DNA of 64,000 nt from Martelella mediterranea DSM 17316. Lineage in GTDB: Bacteria > Pseudomonadota > Alphaproteobacteria > Rhizobiales > Rhizobiaceae. The stretch lies in assembly GCF_002043005.1 (NCBI RefSeq), contig NZ_CP020330.1:4048001-4112000 (forward strand), written 5' to 3'. The translations under genes were made by a program, and so were the position numbers. Every line of letters begins with the position of its first letter. Position 1 is the first letter of the stretch. The notes beneath the pieces are model-generated. The model was not told the DNA's origin. It worked only from the letters and a program-made list of their open reading frames with translations, and did no database searches. Below are positions 36,077-45,506 of this stretch, piece by piece.

Positions 36077-37996
36077 GTGACGCTACCGTCAAAAACCTCC
36101 ATTCTCGACCGGATCAGGCTGCCCGAGGACCTTCGCGCAATCCACGACCGCGACCTGCCGCAGCTTGCCGAGGAAGTCCGCGCTGAGATGATTTCGTCCG
36201 TCTCGCGCACCGGCGGGCATCTTGGTGCAGGCCTTGGTGTGGTCGAACTGACGATCGCGATCCACAAGGTGTTCAACACGCCCGATGACCGGCTGATCTT
36301 CGATGTCGGCCACCAGTGCTACCCCCACAAGATCCTGACCGGACGGCGCGAGCGGATGTCGACGCTGCGGCAGGAAAACGGCATTTCCGGCTTCACCCGC
36401 CGCGCCGAAAGCGAATACGACCCCTTCGGCGCGGGCCACTCCTCCACCTCGATTTCCGCCGGTCTCGGCATGGCGGTCGCCTCCAAGCTTCAGGACAGGC
36501 CGCGCAACGTGATCTCCGTCATCGGCGACGGCGCGATGTCGGCCGGCATGGCCTATGAGGCGCTCAACAATGCCGGCGCGCTCGGCGCGCGCCAGATCGT
36601 GATCTTGAACGACAACGACATGTCGATTGCGCGGCCGACCGGGGCGATGAGCGCCTATCTGGCGCGGCTCGCCTCCGGCAAGACCTATCTTGAGGTCCGC
36701 GATTTCGGCAAGCGGCTGACCTCCTATCTCGGCAAGTCGATCGAAAGCGCGATCTCGCGCGCCGTCGGCCATGCCCGCGGCTATGTCACCGGCGGCACCA
36801 TGTTCGAGGAACTCGGCTTCTACCACATCGGCCCGATCGACGGTCACTCCTTTGATCACCTCCTGCCGGTGCTGCGCAATGCCCGCGACAATGCCCGCGG
36901 CCCGGTGCTGATCCATGTCGTGACCCAGAAGGGCAAGGGCTATGCGCCGGCCGAAGCTGCGTCCGACAAGCTGCACGCCGTGAGCCGTTTCGATGTGGTC
37001 ACCGGCCATCAGGCGAAAGCCAAGCCGAATGCCCCGAGCTATACTTCCGTATTCGCCAAGGCGCTGATCGAGGAAGCCCGCAACGACAAGGATGTGGTGG
37101 CGATCACCGCCGCCATGCCGTCCGGCACCGGACTCGACAAGTTCGAGGAAATCTATCCGAACCGGATTTTCGATGTCGGCATCGCCGAACAGCACGCCGT
37201 GACCTTTGCGGCAGGGCTTGCAAGCGAGGGCATCAAGCCGTTCTGCGCGCTCTATTCGACCTTCCTGCAGCGCGGCTACGACCAGGTGGTCCACGATGTC
37301 GCGATCCAGGGCCTGCCGGTGCGCTTCCCGATCGACCGCGCCGGCTTCGTCGGCGCAGACGGGCCGACCCATGCAGGCTCCTTCGACACGACCTATCTCG
37401 CCACCCTGCCCGGCTTCGTGGTGATGGCCGCCGGCGACGAGGCCGAGCTGATGCATATGGTGCGCACCGCCGCCGCCTATGACGAGGGCCCGATCTCGTT
37501 CCGCTATCCCCGCGGCGAAGGCACCGGCGTGGTGCTGCCGGAACGCGGCGAGATACTCGAAATCGGCAAGGGCCGGATCATTTCCGAAGGCTCGAAGGTG
37601 GCGCTGCTGTCCTTCGGCACCAGATTGGGCGAATGTCGCGAGGCGGCGACGGTTCTGAACGCCGCCGGCCTTTCAACCACGGTTGCCGACGCCCGTTTCG
37701 CCAAACCCCTCGACCACGACCTGATCCGCCAGCTTGCCGCCCATCACGAAGTGCTGGTGACGATCGAGGAAGGCGCGGTCGGCGGGTTCGGCGCTCATGT
37801 GGTCCAGTTCCTGGCCAATGAGGGTCTGCTCGATCACGGCCTGCGCGTTCGCCAGATGGTGCTGCCGGATATCTGGATGGAACAGGCCAAGCCCGAGGAT
37901 ATGTATGCCAAGGCCGGCCTTGATCGCGATGGCATCGTGGAAACCGTGTTCCGCGCGCTCGGCCGCCACGGCGTTTCCACCGGCACGGTCGGCTGA
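36077..37996 (+). CDS. dxs: 1-deoxy-D-xylulose-5-phosphate synthase
   Basis: A 639-residue thiamine-diphosphate enzyme that condenses pyruvate and glyceraldehyde 3-phosphate in the first step of the MEP isoprenoid pathway. The ThDP motif is [18 protein letters not shown], the catalytic Glu region is [17 protein letters not shown], and the transketolase-like start [20 protein letters not shown] is clear. The start is a GTG; no in-frame ATG fits better. It is followed by tlyA after a 100-base gap that contains a palindromic repeat. Confidence 0.96.
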   Translation: MTLPSKTSILDRIRLPEDLRAIHDRDLPQLAEEVRAEMISSVSRTGGHLGAGLGVVELTIAIHKVFNTPDDRLIFDVGHQCYPHKILTGRRERMSTLRQENGISGFTRRAESEYDPFGAGHSSTSISAGLGMAVASKLQDRPRNVISVIGDGAMSAGMAYEALNNAGALGARQIVILNDNDMSIARPTGAMSAYLARLASGKTYLEVRDFGKRLTSYLGKSIESAISRAVGHARGYVTGGTMFEELGFYHIGPIDGHSFDHLLPVLRNARDNARGPVLIHVVTQKGKGYAPAEAASDKLHAVSRFDVVTGHQAKAKPNAPSYTSVFAKALIEEARNDKDVVAITAAMPSGTGLDKFEEIYPNRIFDVGIAEQHAVTFAAGLASEGIKPFCALYSTFLQRGYDQVVHDVAIQGLPVRFPIDRAGFVGADGPTHAGSFDTTYLATLPGFVVMAAGDEAELMHMVRTAAAYDEGPISFRYPRGEGTGVVLPERGEILEIGKGRIISEGSKVALLSFGTRLGECREAATVLNAAGLSTTVADARFAKPLDHDLIRQLAAHHEVLVTIEEGAVGGFGAHVVQFLANEGLLDHGLRVRQMVLPDIWMEQAKPEDMYAKAGLDRDGIVETVFRALGRHGVSTGTVG

Positions 37997-38043
37997 GCGC
38001 ATCGGCCCGAAAATCGATTGCGTTTTTCGGAAAGCACGATGCG
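37997..38043. repeat. Short palindromic intergenic repeat (RIME-like half) after dxs
   Basis: CGCATCG (37998-38004) pairs with CGATGCG (38037-38043), and CCGAAAA (38007-38013) pairs with TTTTCGG (38024-38030), forming a two-step hairpin directly after the dxs stop. The core resembles a hairpin repeat that I recall as scattered between genes in Rhizobiales, followed by GTTTCAAGAGATTAT. It may also affect the dxs mRNA 3' end. Confidence 0.55.
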
Positions 38044-38096
38044 TCGTTTCAAGAGATTATCTTGCGCCGGCCGCCAAAAGCGTCCATGGAGCGGCC

Positions 38097-38864
38097 ATGA
38101 CCGCTCCCGCTACCCCCATGCGCCTTGACCAGTTGCTGGTCGCGCTGAACCGTTTCGAGACCCGTTCGCGGGCCCGCGACGCGATCGCGCGCGGGGCGGT
38201 GACGGTCAACGGCAAAACGGTAACAAAGCCCGGCGCAATGGTAAGTCCGGATGCCGTGATCGCGATTGACGACCCGGCCGAACATTATGTCTCCCGCGCC
38301 GCGCTGAAGCTTTCGGCGGCGCTCGATCATTTCGCATTGTCGCCGGAAGGCGCGCATGCGCTCGATATCGGCGCTTCGACCGGCGGGTTCACGCAGGTTC
38401 TGCTGGAGCGCGGCGCGCGTCATGTCACCGCCATCGATGTCGGCCACGGCCAGATGGCGAGCCGGATCGCTGACGATCCGCGCGTCACCAATATCGAGGG
38501 CTTGAACGCCCGCAACCTCAGCCGCGAGGATATCGCAGGCGGGCCGGTGCACTGGGTCGTCTCCGATGTCTCCTTCATCTCGCTGAGGCTCGCCTTGCCG
38601 CCGGCGTTGGAACTTGCCGACCCCGGCGCGATCTGCGTCCTGCTGGTGAAACCGCAATTCGAGGCGGGCAAGGACAATATCGGCAAGAAGGGCCTGCTGA
38701 AGGACCCGGCGCTCGGACCTGTTATCGCCGCCCGGCTTGAGCAATGGCTCACTGGGGAGATGGGCTGGCGCAGTCTCGGTATCGCGCCCTCGCCAATCGA
38801 GGGCGGTGACGGCAATCGCGAATTTCTGCTCGCCGGGCGCAAACCCGGCATAAAAGAGGAATAA
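38097..38864 (+). CDS. tlyA: TlyA family rRNA (cytidine-2'-O)-methyltransferase/hemolysin A homologue
   Basis: A 255-residue protein with an N-terminal S4 RNA-binding domain (RLDQLLVALNRFETRSRARDAIARGAVTVNGK) and a FtsJ-type methyltransferase domain whose SAM loop is LDIGASTGGFTQVLLERGA; VKPQFEAGKDNIGKKG follows. TlyA methylates rRNA and is sometimes called hemolysin A. The ATG at 38097 has GGAG upstream; the longer frame overlaps dxs and is not conserved. It is next to an RNA uridine methyltransferase gene, so the pair looks like an rRNA-modification unit. Confidence 0.92.
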   Translation: MTAPATPMRLDQLLVALNRFETRSRARDAIARGAVTVNGKTVTKPGAMVSPDAVIAIDDPAEHYVSRAALKLSAALDHFALSPEGAHALDIGASTGGFTQVLLERGARHVTAIDVGHGQMASRIADDPRVTNIEGLNARNLSREDIAGGPVHWVVSDVSFISLRLALPPALELADPGAICVLLVKPQFEAGKDNIGKKGLLKDPALGPVIAARLEQWLTGEMGWRSLGIAPSPIEGGDGNREFLLAGRKPGIKEE

Positions 38865-38870
38865 AATCCC

Positions 38871-40127
38871 ATGGCGGCCGAAACCGTGACCATTGAAAAG
38901 CTGGGCGCGAAGGGCGATGGCGTAGCGCAGACGCCTGCGGGCCCGGTCTTCGTGCCGTTCGTCCTGCCCGGAGAGCGCATCACGATCGCCCGGCAGAAAT
39001 CCTCTGGCGCGATGCTTGCGCTTCTGGAGCCTGCGGCCGAGCGCGTCGAGCCCGCCTGTCGGCATTTCGGGCCGGACGGCAAGAACGGCACCTGCGGGGG
39101 ATGTTCGCTCCAGCATCTGGCACCTGCGCCCTACCACGCCTTCAAGCGACAGGTCGTGATCGACGCGCTTTCCGCCCACGGCCTCGACTGTCCGGTCGAA
39201 CCGCTGGTCACGGCCGCCCCTGGCCAGCGCCGCCGGGCGACCTTTTCGGCGCGCAAGACCGAAGCCGGCATCGTGCTCGGCTTTTCGAGCCCGGAAAGCC
39301 ATCACATCGTGGAGATCGAGGAATGTCCGGTGCTGTCGCCGGCGCTGTTTTCCCGCCTGCCCGCCCTGCGCCTTCTGGCCGGCATTCTGGCAAGCGGTAG
39401 CGACCCGTTCCGGATCGCCGTCCTGGAAACCGAAACAGGCCTCGACATCAGTTTCTCGGGCCTCAAGCCGCCATCGGAAAAGCGCCGGCAGGCGGCAACC
39501 CGCGCGGTGATGGCGTTAAAGGGCATCGCCCGCCTGACCTATGAGGACGAGATTATCGTCGAACCGGTCCGCCCTGCCCTCAATATCGCCGGAACCACGG
39601 TCAACCCGCAGCCCTCCGGTTTCGCCCAAGCGACGCGAGAGGCCGAGGAGGTGATGGCGGGGCTGGTGGCAACGCATCTGAAAAGCGCCAAACATGTCGC
39701 CGATCTCTTCAGCGGGTTTGGCACATTTGCCCTGCGGCTGGCCGCGAGATCGAAGGTTCATGCCGTCGAGTTCGACGCGAAGGCGCTCGCCGCGCTCGAT
39801 ATCGCGGTGCGCAACCGCCAGGGGCTGAAGACGGTGACGAGCGAACGGCGCGACCTCTTCCGCCGCCCTTTGCTTGCACGCGAACTGGCGGGCTTCGACG
39901 GCGCGGTGTTCGACCCGCCGCGCGCCGGCGCGGGCGAACAGGCCGAGGAACTGGCCCGCTCGAAAGTCTCCAAGATCGCCGCGGTCTCCTGCAACCCCGC
40001 CACGCTTGCCCGGGATCTCCGGCTTCTCGTGGATGGCGGCTACCGGATCGAGCGGGTCATTCCGATCGACCAGTTCCTCTGGTCCCATCACGTGGAAGCG
40101 ATCGCGCTTCTCAGCCGGGCAAAATAA
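38871..40127 (+). CDS. Class I SAM-dependent RNA (uracil-5) methyltransferase, RlmD/TrmA type
   Basis: A 418-residue RNA methyltransferase. A TRAM-like N-terminus (VTIEKLGAKGDGVAQTPAGPVFVPFVLPGE) precedes an iron-sulphur Cys set (Cys63, Cys75, Cys78 in GTCGGCSLQHL, with a fourth Cys near EIEECP). The methyltransferase domain has VADLFSGFGTFALRLAA, the catalytic Cys in AVSCNPATLARDL and the PPR motif in FDPPRAGAG. It is expected to make 5-methyluridine in rRNA; the exact site is unknown. It is six bases downstream of tlyA. Confidence 0.9.
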   Translation: MAAETVTIEKLGAKGDGVAQTPAGPVFVPFVLPGERITIARQKSSGAMLALLEPAAERVEPACRHFGPDGKNGTCGGCSLQHLAPAPYHAFKRQVVIDALSAHGLDCPVEPLVTAAPGQRRRATFSARKTEAGIVLGFSSPESHHIVEIEECPVLSPALFSRLPALRLLAGILASGSDPFRIAVLETETGLDISFSGLKPPSEKRRQAATRAVMALKGIARLTYEDEIIVEPVRPALNIAGTTVNPQPSGFAQATREAEEVMAGLVATHLKSAKHVADLFSGFGTFALRLAARSKVHAVEFDAKALAALDIAVRNRQGLKTVTSERRDLFRRPLLARELAGFDGAVFDPPRAGAGEQAEELARSKVSKIAAVSCNPATLARDLRLLVDGGYRIERVIPIDQFLWSHHVEAIALLSRAK

Positions 40128-40153
40128 AACCCCGGCGGAAACCCGCCGGGGTT
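40128..40153. terminator. Bidirectional rho-independent terminator
   Basis: An 11-bp stem (40128-40138 with 40143-40153) with the loop AAAC lies immediately after the methyltransferase stop and before the convergent BA14K gene. AAAATAAAA precedes it and GGTTCG follows, so it is better placed for termination of the leftward gene (T run on the minus strand) but can serve both. Confidence 0.7.
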
Positions 40154-40176
40154 CGAAATCACGCCATCACCCGCAC

Positions 40177-40725
40177 TCAGTAGTAGGGCGACAGGCACTG
40201 CTGGCGCGGCCCGTTATAGGGCTGGAAGGTGTTATCGTAAGTACGGTAGGAACGATAACGGTTCTCGCACCAGGCATAATGCTTGGGGTTCAGCCCATTG
40301 GTCTGCTGCGGACGGTTGTTGTTTCCCGCCGCGATCGCGCCGCCGATGATCAATGCGCCGGCGCCAAGGACCGCGAGCGGAACCCAGGCATTGTCGTTAT
40401 TGTCCCAGCGGTAGTCCGGACCCGGGCGCGGCGGGCGGTAGCCCGGCGGATAGCGGTCGTAGCGGTTGCTGTTATAGTAACCGCCCCTGCCATTATAGGC
40501 CTGATGGCGACGATCATAGCCGGGTCGGCGATCATAGCCATGACGGCGATCCCAATTGCGGTCGCCCCGATTGCCGTTCCAGTTCCGACCATCGACGCGT
40601 TCGATTCGTGCATCCGCGCCGGCCGGATTTACGGAAATCGGCATGGACTGAGCAGGGATGGCGCTTGTCGCCACGACAATCGAGGCGAGCGCTGCGGCCA
40701 CCATTTTCTTTGCCCGATCTAACAT
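40177..40725 (-). CDS. BA14K family protein
   Basis: A 182-residue exported protein with an N-terminal signal segment (about residues 8-28, [20 protein letters not shown]), a low-complexity Arg/Asn/Tyr/Gly-rich middle, one hydrophobic helix ([21 protein letters not shown]) and the C-terminal BA14K motif [31 protein letters not shown]14K of Brucella is an immunoreactive, lectin-like surface protein. The second ATG (40725) is chosen because GGGAG lies six bases before it. Monocistronic. Confidence 0.9.
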   Translation of the reverse strand: MLDRAKKMVAAALASIVVATSAIPAQSMPISVNPAGADARIERVDGRNWNGNRGDRNWDRRHGYDRRPGYDRRHQAYNGRGGYYNSNRYDRYPPGYRPPRPGPDYRWDNNDNAWVPLAVLGAGALIIGGAIAAGNNNRPQQTNGLNPKHYAWCENRYRSYRTYDNTFQPYNGPRQQCLSPYY

Positions 40726-40891
40726 CTGCATCTCCCGTTCTTTCTTTAAAGCCGAAGCCCGGATTGGCCTCGTACGCTATGTGACGACCATAAATCCTGT
40801 CACCTGAACTCAGGATTAACGGCTTGTTTAGGTTTCTCTAAACGCGCGAAATATGCAGGAGGTTCAAAAAAATGCGCCGGCAGGCCTCGTG

Positions 40892-41659
40892 TCAGACCGT
40901 GGGCACCGTGCCGCCATCCACGACGTATTCGACGCCTGTGACCGCCGAGGCTGCGGGAGAAGCAAGAAAGCCGATAACGCCGGCGACCTCCTCGGGCTTG
41001 GCCGGCCGGCCGAGTGGAATGCCGCCCAGCGCGTTCATGATGATCGCCTTCGCGCCCTCGTAGTCCGTGCCGGAACTCTCGGCGATGCGCTCGGCGAGCG
41101 CCACCGAGGCCTCGGTCTCGATCCAGCCCGGTGAAACCCGCACGACCCGGACACCCTTGGGCGCCAATTCCTTCGACAGGCTCTTGCTGTAGGTCGAAAG
41201 CGCGGCCTTGGCGCTGGCATAGGCCGTGGTCGATTCCGGCAGCGGCAGTTGTCGCTGGATCGAGGTGACGTGCACGATGACGCCGCCCTGGCTGAGTTGC
41301 GGGGCAAGCTGCCGGTCGAGCCGCACCGCGGGCATCAGGTTCAGGTCGATTTCGCTTCTCCAGAAGTCGTCGGTCAACGCGGCGAAACCGCCGCCCGGCG
41401 CCGACGAACCGCCGGCGACATGCACGATGATATCGAGGCCGCCGAGAAGGCGTATGGTCTCGGCGGCCACTCTCGCACAGCCCTCGGCAGTGGCAATATC
41501 GGCCGCGATAAAGGCGACGCCTTCCGGCGCATCCTCCGGCTTCGACCGGGCCGTCGTCACCACATCAGCGCCGCGCGCGGCGAGATGAGCGACCACCGCC
41601 GCGCCGAGCCCGCGCGTGCCGCCGGTCACGAGCGCGCGCTTTCCCTCAAACACGCCCAT
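40892..41659 (-). CDS. Short-chain dehydrogenase/reductase
   Basis: A 255-residue classical SDR. The cofactor loop is [17 protein letters not shown], and the catalytic region is [22 protein letters not shown] with the YxxxK pair; the C-terminus [28 protein letters not shown] is standard. Substrate unknown. The ATG shares a base with the stop of the upstream NTF2-like gene (TGATG), so both are co-translated. The divergent HxlR regulator probably controls them. Confidence 0.92.
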   Translation of the reverse strand: MGVFEGKRALVTGGTRGLGAAVVAHLAARGADVVTTARSKPEDAPEGVAFIAADIATAEGCARVAAETIRLLGGLDIIVHVAGGSSAPGGGFAALTDDFWRSEIDLNLMPAVRLDRQLAPQLSQGGVIVHVTSIQRQLPLPESTTAYASAKAALSTYSKSLSKELAPKGVRVVRVSPGWIETEASVALAERIAESSGTDYEGAKAIIMNALGGIPLGRPAKPEEVAGVIGFLASPAASAVTGVEYVVDGGTVPTV

Positions 41660-41979
41660 CAGCTGATCTCCAGCGTGTGAATGAGATCATTCCTGAGGGT
41701 AAAGGCATAATCCAGATCGACCGGGCTGCCCGGGAAATTGCCTTCGACATGGGCGGTGACGATAAGCCTGCCGTCTTCGCTTCTGGCGGCAATCGGCGTG
41801 CTGGTATATTGATATTCCGTCGCGGTCTTCGCCCGCCATGTGCTAATCGCGGCCCGTCCCGTATGGGTCTTGCCTTCGTCACGCACAGTGGCATCTTCCG
41901 TGAAGCAGTGGGCGACCGTATCGGTATCGCCGGGATCGGTAGCCAGATAGGTTGCGATCGCCTTGGGTAAATCGCGCAT
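41659..41979 (-). CDS. NTF2-like (SnoaL-type) small protein
   Basis: A 106-residue protein of the nuclear transport factor 2-like fold, with [29 protein letters not shown] and an internal TGRAAISTW motif. Such proteins bind or isomerise small molecules, or support a partner enzyme. It starts the two-gene NTF2-SDR operon and is divergent from the HxlR gene. The function is open. Confidence 0.85.
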   Translation of the reverse strand: MRDLPKAIATYLATDPGDTDTVAHCFTEDATVRDEGKTHTGRAAISTWRAKTATEYQYTSTPIAARSEDGRLIVTAHVEGNFPGSPVDLDYAFTLRNDLIHTLEIS

Positions 41980-42034
41980 GATGGTTTTCCTTGGTTTCGT
42001 TGCGGACCGGCAAAATGTGGGCTAATCTGAAAGA

Positions 42035-42406
42035 ATGACAAGTACGGACGAAAAAGTGGGGTACGAACCTAAAAGTAAGTACACGAGCCAGACCGCCGCC
42101 GCAGGCGTGGAAACGGCGCTGCGCTTTCTGGAGGGGCGATGGAAACTGGTGATCCTGTTCCACCTGTTCGGCGGCAGGGTGATGCGGTTTTCGGAGCTGG
42201 AACGGGCGATCCCGGACATCTCGCAGAAAATGCTGATCCAGCAGCTACGCGCGCTGGAGAATGACGGCATCGTGCGCCGGGTCGTGTACCCGGAGGTGCC
42301 GCCCAAGGTGGAATATCGCCTTACCGATTGGGGACAGGCGCTCTGTCCGGCGCTCGACGCGCTTTTGACGTGGGCGGAGCAGAAACCCGAGACGCCTGCT
42401 GCATAG
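42035..42406 (+). CDS. HxlR-family transcriptional regulator
   Basis: A 123-residue winged-helix regulator with the HxlR core FLEGRWKLVILFHLFGGRVMRFSELERAIPDISQKMLIQQLRALENDGIVRR. HxlR proteins usually sense electrophiles or redox stress and repress a neighbouring oxidoreductase gene; the divergent NTF2-SDR operon is the clear candidate target. Start choice is uncertain: the first codons overlap three GTAC repeats at 42042, 42061 and 42079 that could be the operator, so a downstream GTG may be used. Confidence 0.88.
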   Translation: MTSTDEKVGYEPKSKYTSQTAAAGVETALRFLEGRWKLVILFHLFGGRVMRFSELERAIPDISQKMLIQQLRALENDGIVRRVVYPEVPPKVEYRLTDWGQALCPALDALLTWAEQKPETPAA

Positions 42407-42426
42407 AACAAGCGGCGTCAGCACAA

Positions 42427-42471
42427 AAAAGAGCGGGTCCGCATTTCGGTCAAATGCGGACCCGCTCTTTT
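42427..42471. terminator. Strong bidirectional terminator between hxlR and clpP-like gene
   Basis: A 20-bp stem (42427-42446 with 42452-42471) with a five-base loop has A residues on one side and TTTT on the other, so it can end transcription from both convergent genes. Confidence 0.85.
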
Positions 42472-42490
42472 GTCATCACTGGCAAAATGC

Positions 42491-43072
42491 TCAGATGTCG
42501 CTCTGGCTCGTCACGATACGCGAGACTAGGCCGTATTCGATCGCTTCCTCGGCCGACAGCCAGTAATCGCGGTCGATATCCTTGGCGATCTTTTCCTCGG
42601 GCTGGCCGGTGGCCTTCGAGAAGATCTTGATCAGCCGCTCGTTCATCTTGATGATCTCACGGGCCTGGATTTCGATATCGGAGGCCGGGCCGCGGGTGCC
42701 GCCGGAGGGCTGGTGCAGCAGAAAGCGGGTGTTCGGCAGGCAGATGCGATCTTCCTTCGGCGCGGCGGCATAGATCAGCGCGCCGGCGGAGGCGACCCAG
42801 CCCGAGCCGATCATGATCACCCTCGGCTTGATGAACTTGACCAGGTCGTGGATCGAATCGCCCGATTCCACATGCCCGCCCGGCGAATTCACGAAGACGC
42901 GGATATCCTCGTCGGAAACCGCCGCCATCGCGACAAGCTGCGAGCAGACCCGCTGCGCCAGTTCCTGGGTGATCGGGCCGTAAATGAAGATCGACCGCGA
43001 CTTGAACAGATTGGCTTCGGCTTCCTTGCCCAGGGGCATTTCGGTCTTCTTGTCGTCTTCTTCGTCGTTCAT
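42491..43072 (-). CDS. ClpP-family serine protease subunit
   Basis: A 193-residue member of the ClpP/crotonase superfamily. Catalytic Ser95 lies in [15 protein letters not shown], His120 in [12 protein letters not shown], and the preceding loop is [21 protein letters not shown]. It is annotated as a Clp protease proteolytic subunit, but it is not beside tig or clpX and has a charged N-terminus ([22 protein letters not shown]) instead of a typical short propeptide, so it is probably a paralogue rather than the main ClpP. The ATG at 43072 has GGAG six bases upstream. Confidence 0.88.
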   Translation of the reverse strand: MNDEEDDKKTEMPLGKEAEANLFKSRSIFIYGPITQELAQRVCSQLVAMAAVSDEDIRVFVNSPGGHVESGDSIHDLVKFIKPRVIMIGSGWVASAGALIYAAAPKEDRICLPNTRFLLHQPSGGTRGPASDIEIQAREIIKMNERLIKIFSKATGQPEEKIAKDIDRDYWLSAEEAIEYGLVSRIVTSQSDI

Positions 43073-43335
43073 CTGCAACTCCGGGAATCAGGATTGTTCC
43101 TTCCCGACTTAATGCCAATGAACCGGCAATACAATGACCCCGCCTTCAAACGCCGCGATGAAGCCCGTATTCGGCGACGGCTCTTGAAAAATGGCCTCGG
43201 CGACCCCACATGAAAGGGGTAGCTGGCGACGGCCACGCTATCATTGTCAAATCCAATCATCATTGAACCATTCTGCCGCATGACGAGCATCGCGCCCTCA
43301 TCCGCGGCACTCTGCATACGCGAAAGGACACTCCC

Positions 43336-44376
43336 TTGCGTTACAATCGACTTGGAAATTCCGGCCTCAAGGTCTCCGAACTCTGCCTCGGCACCATGAC
43401 CTTTGGCGGCAAAGGCTTCTGGACAGCCATCGGCCAACTCGACCAGAAGGCCTCCGAAGAACTCGTCTCCGCAGCTCTCGACGCCGGCATCAATTTTCTC
43501 GATACCGCCAATGTCTATTCCGAAGGCCTGTCGGAGGAAATCACCGGTCAGGCGCTGAAGACCCTGAACGTTCCCCGCGACGAAATCGTCATCGCCACCA
43601 AGGTCTTCGGCGGCATGGGCGAAGGGCCGAACAGCCGGGGCTCGTCGCGCTATCACATCATGGAGCAGGTCAAGAAGAGCCTCGCCCGGCTGCAGACCGA
43701 CCATATAGACCTCTACCAGCTCCACGGTTTCGACAACACGACGCCGGTCGAGGAAACGCTGGAGGCGCTCGACACACTCGTCCGCCACGGCCATGTCCGC
43801 TATATCGGCGTTTCCAACTGGGCGGCATGGCAGATCGCCAAGGCGCTCGGCATCTCCGAACGCAAGGGCCTCGCCTCGTTCCAGTCACTGCAGGCCTATT
43901 ACACGATTGCCGGCCGCGACCTCGAGCGCGAGATCGTGCCGATGCTGAAATCGGAAGGCGTGGGGCTGATGGTCTGGTCGCCGCTTGCCGGCGGTTTCCT
44001 GTCGGGCAAGTATGACCGCGACAACCAGACAGATGGCGAAGGCCGCCGCGTCGCCTTCGACTTCCCGCCCGTCGACAAGGAACGCGGCTTCGCGACGATC
44101 GACGTGATGCGCGAGATCGCGAACGTCAAGGGCGTCTCGGTGGCGCAGATCGCGCTTGCCTGGCTGCTTCACCAGACGGCCGTCACCAGCGTCATCGTCG
44201 GCGCCAAGCGCAGGGAACAGCTTGAGGACAACATCGCCTCGACCGCGGTGGAATTCACCGCCGAGGAGATGGAACGCCTCAACGCCGTCTCGGCGCTACC
44301 GCGCGAATATCCGGGCTGGATGCTGGAGCGTCAGTCCGGCAACGAGGTGGAGGCCGAGCCGCGTTCGCTGAAATAG
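43336..44376 (+). CDS. Aldo/keto reductase
   Basis: A 346-residue NADPH-dependent reductase with a TIM-barrel fold. The N-terminus RYNRLGNSGLKVSELCLGTMTFGG is typical of the YajO/IolS-like group; catalytic residues are visible as DTANVYSEG (Asp, Tyr), the Lys in VIATKVFGG and His in LYQLHGFD. The cofactor-binding C-terminal block SVIVGAKRREQLEDN is present. The start is a TTG with AAAGGA upstream. Substrate unknown; it stands alone. Confidence 0.92.
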   Translation: MRYNRLGNSGLKVSELCLGTMTFGGKGFWTAIGQLDQKASEELVSAALDAGINFLDTANVYSEGLSEEITGQALKTLNVPRDEIVIATKVFGGMGEGPNSRGSSRYHIMEQVKKSLARLQTDHIDLYQLHGFDNTTPVEETLEALDTLVRHGHVRYIGVSNWAAWQIAKALGISERKGLASFQSLQAYYTIAGRDLEREIVPMLKSEGVGLMVWSPLAGGFLSGKYDRDNQTDGEGRRVAFDFPPVDKERGFATIDVMREIANVKGVSVAQIALAWLLHQTAVTSVIVGAKRREQLEDNIASTAVEFTAEEMERLNAVSALPREYPGWMLERQSGNEVEAEPRSLK

Positions 44377-44428
44377 TCTCTGCGTGCGGGGCGGTCGCCG
44401 AAAGGCCGCCCCAGAATAGAACCGGGCA

Positions 44429-45343
44429 TCATGAAAGCCGCACCCTCACCCCGTGCGGCTTTACACCTTCCGGCTCGACATGAATGGCAAGCGAGGCGCC
44501 GGGGATCGCCTTCTTGATCGCCGCCTCCAGCCGGTCGCAAATGTCATGGGCTTCGCCTACCGGCATGTCCTCGCTCACCACCAGATGGAAATCGATGAAG
44601 GCCGCCGAGCCCGCCCTGCGGGTGCGCAGGTCGTGAACGCCGGAAGAACCGGCGGCGTTGTCCATGATCGCCTGACGGATCATTTCGGATTCTTCCTGGG
44701 TGAGCGCCGTATCCATCAGCCCGCCGAGCGATTCCTTGATCAGCCCCCAGCCCGCATAGAGAATGTGCGCGCCGACCGCGAGCGCGAGCAGCGGATCGAA
44801 GATCGGATAGCCGGTGGCGAGCGCCAGCCCGAGCCCGATCACGACGCCGATCGAGGTCACGACGTCCGTGCGGATATGCTTGCCATCGGCGACCAGCGCC
44901 GGCGAACGCGCCGCGCGCCCGGCGCGGATCAGCACATAGGCCCAGACGCCGTTGATCAGGCTTGCGACAACATTGACGCCGAGGCCGATATAGATATCGG
45001 TCGGCATTGTGGGGTGAAGCAGTTCGCCCGCCGCTTCCTTGAAGATCAGCAGCGCCGCCACGACGATCGCGACGCCCTCGATGACGGCCGAGATATATTC
45101 CGCCTTGTGGTGCCCGAACTGGTGATCGTGATCGGCGGGCTTGGAGGCGTAGATGATGGCGACGAGGGCCGCGACCGAGGCGACGACGTTGACGATCGAT
45201 TCCAGCGCATCCGACAGAAGGGCGACCGAGCCGGTCAGATGCCAGGCGGCAAGCTTGATCGCGAGCACCAGGAGCGAGAGGGGGATGGTGGCGATGGCAA
45301 GCTTGCGGGGCATGCTTGATCCATGGGCATGGCCTGTGCTCAT
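44429..45343 (-). CDS. Cation diffusion facilitator family transporter
   Basis: A 304-residue CDF antiporter with a His-rich N-terminus (MSTGHAHGSSM), about six transmembrane helices and a cytoplasmic C-terminal domain (about 215-304). Site residues lie in SDALESIVNV (helix 2), FGHHKAEYISA and GKHIRTDVVTS (helix 5). FieF/ZitB-like proteins export zinc, iron or manganese; the metal cannot be assigned. The C-terminal zinc-binding-domain residues H and D occur in DLRTRRAGSAAFIDFHLVV and GEAHDICDRLE. Confidence 0.92.
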   Translation of the reverse strand: MSTGHAHGSSMPRKLAIATIPLSLLVLAIKLAAWHLTGSVALLSDALESIVNVVASVAALVAIIYASKPADHDHQFGHHKAEYISAVIEGVAIVVAALLIFKEAAGELLHPTMPTDIYIGLGVNVVASLINGVWAYVLIRAGRAARSPALVADGKHIRTDVVTSIGVVIGLGLALATGYPIFDPLLALAVGAHILYAGWGLIKESLGGLMDTALTQEESEMIRQAIMDNAAGSSGVHDLRTRRAGSAAFIDFHLVVSEDMPVGEAHDICDRLEAAIKKAIPGASLAIHVEPEGVKPHGVRVRLS

Positions 45344-45506
45344 TGCGCGCTCCCATAGCGTTCACGATCGTTCGGGAAACCGGGAGGTTTCCACGATGAC
45401 GATGTGAAAATGCAGACTTTTTCCGAGACCACCAAGGTCAAATGCAGAGCGGGCCGGAGAAGGCCCGCATCGCATTGCTACTCAATCACGCCCCCGTCCG
45501 CAAGTC

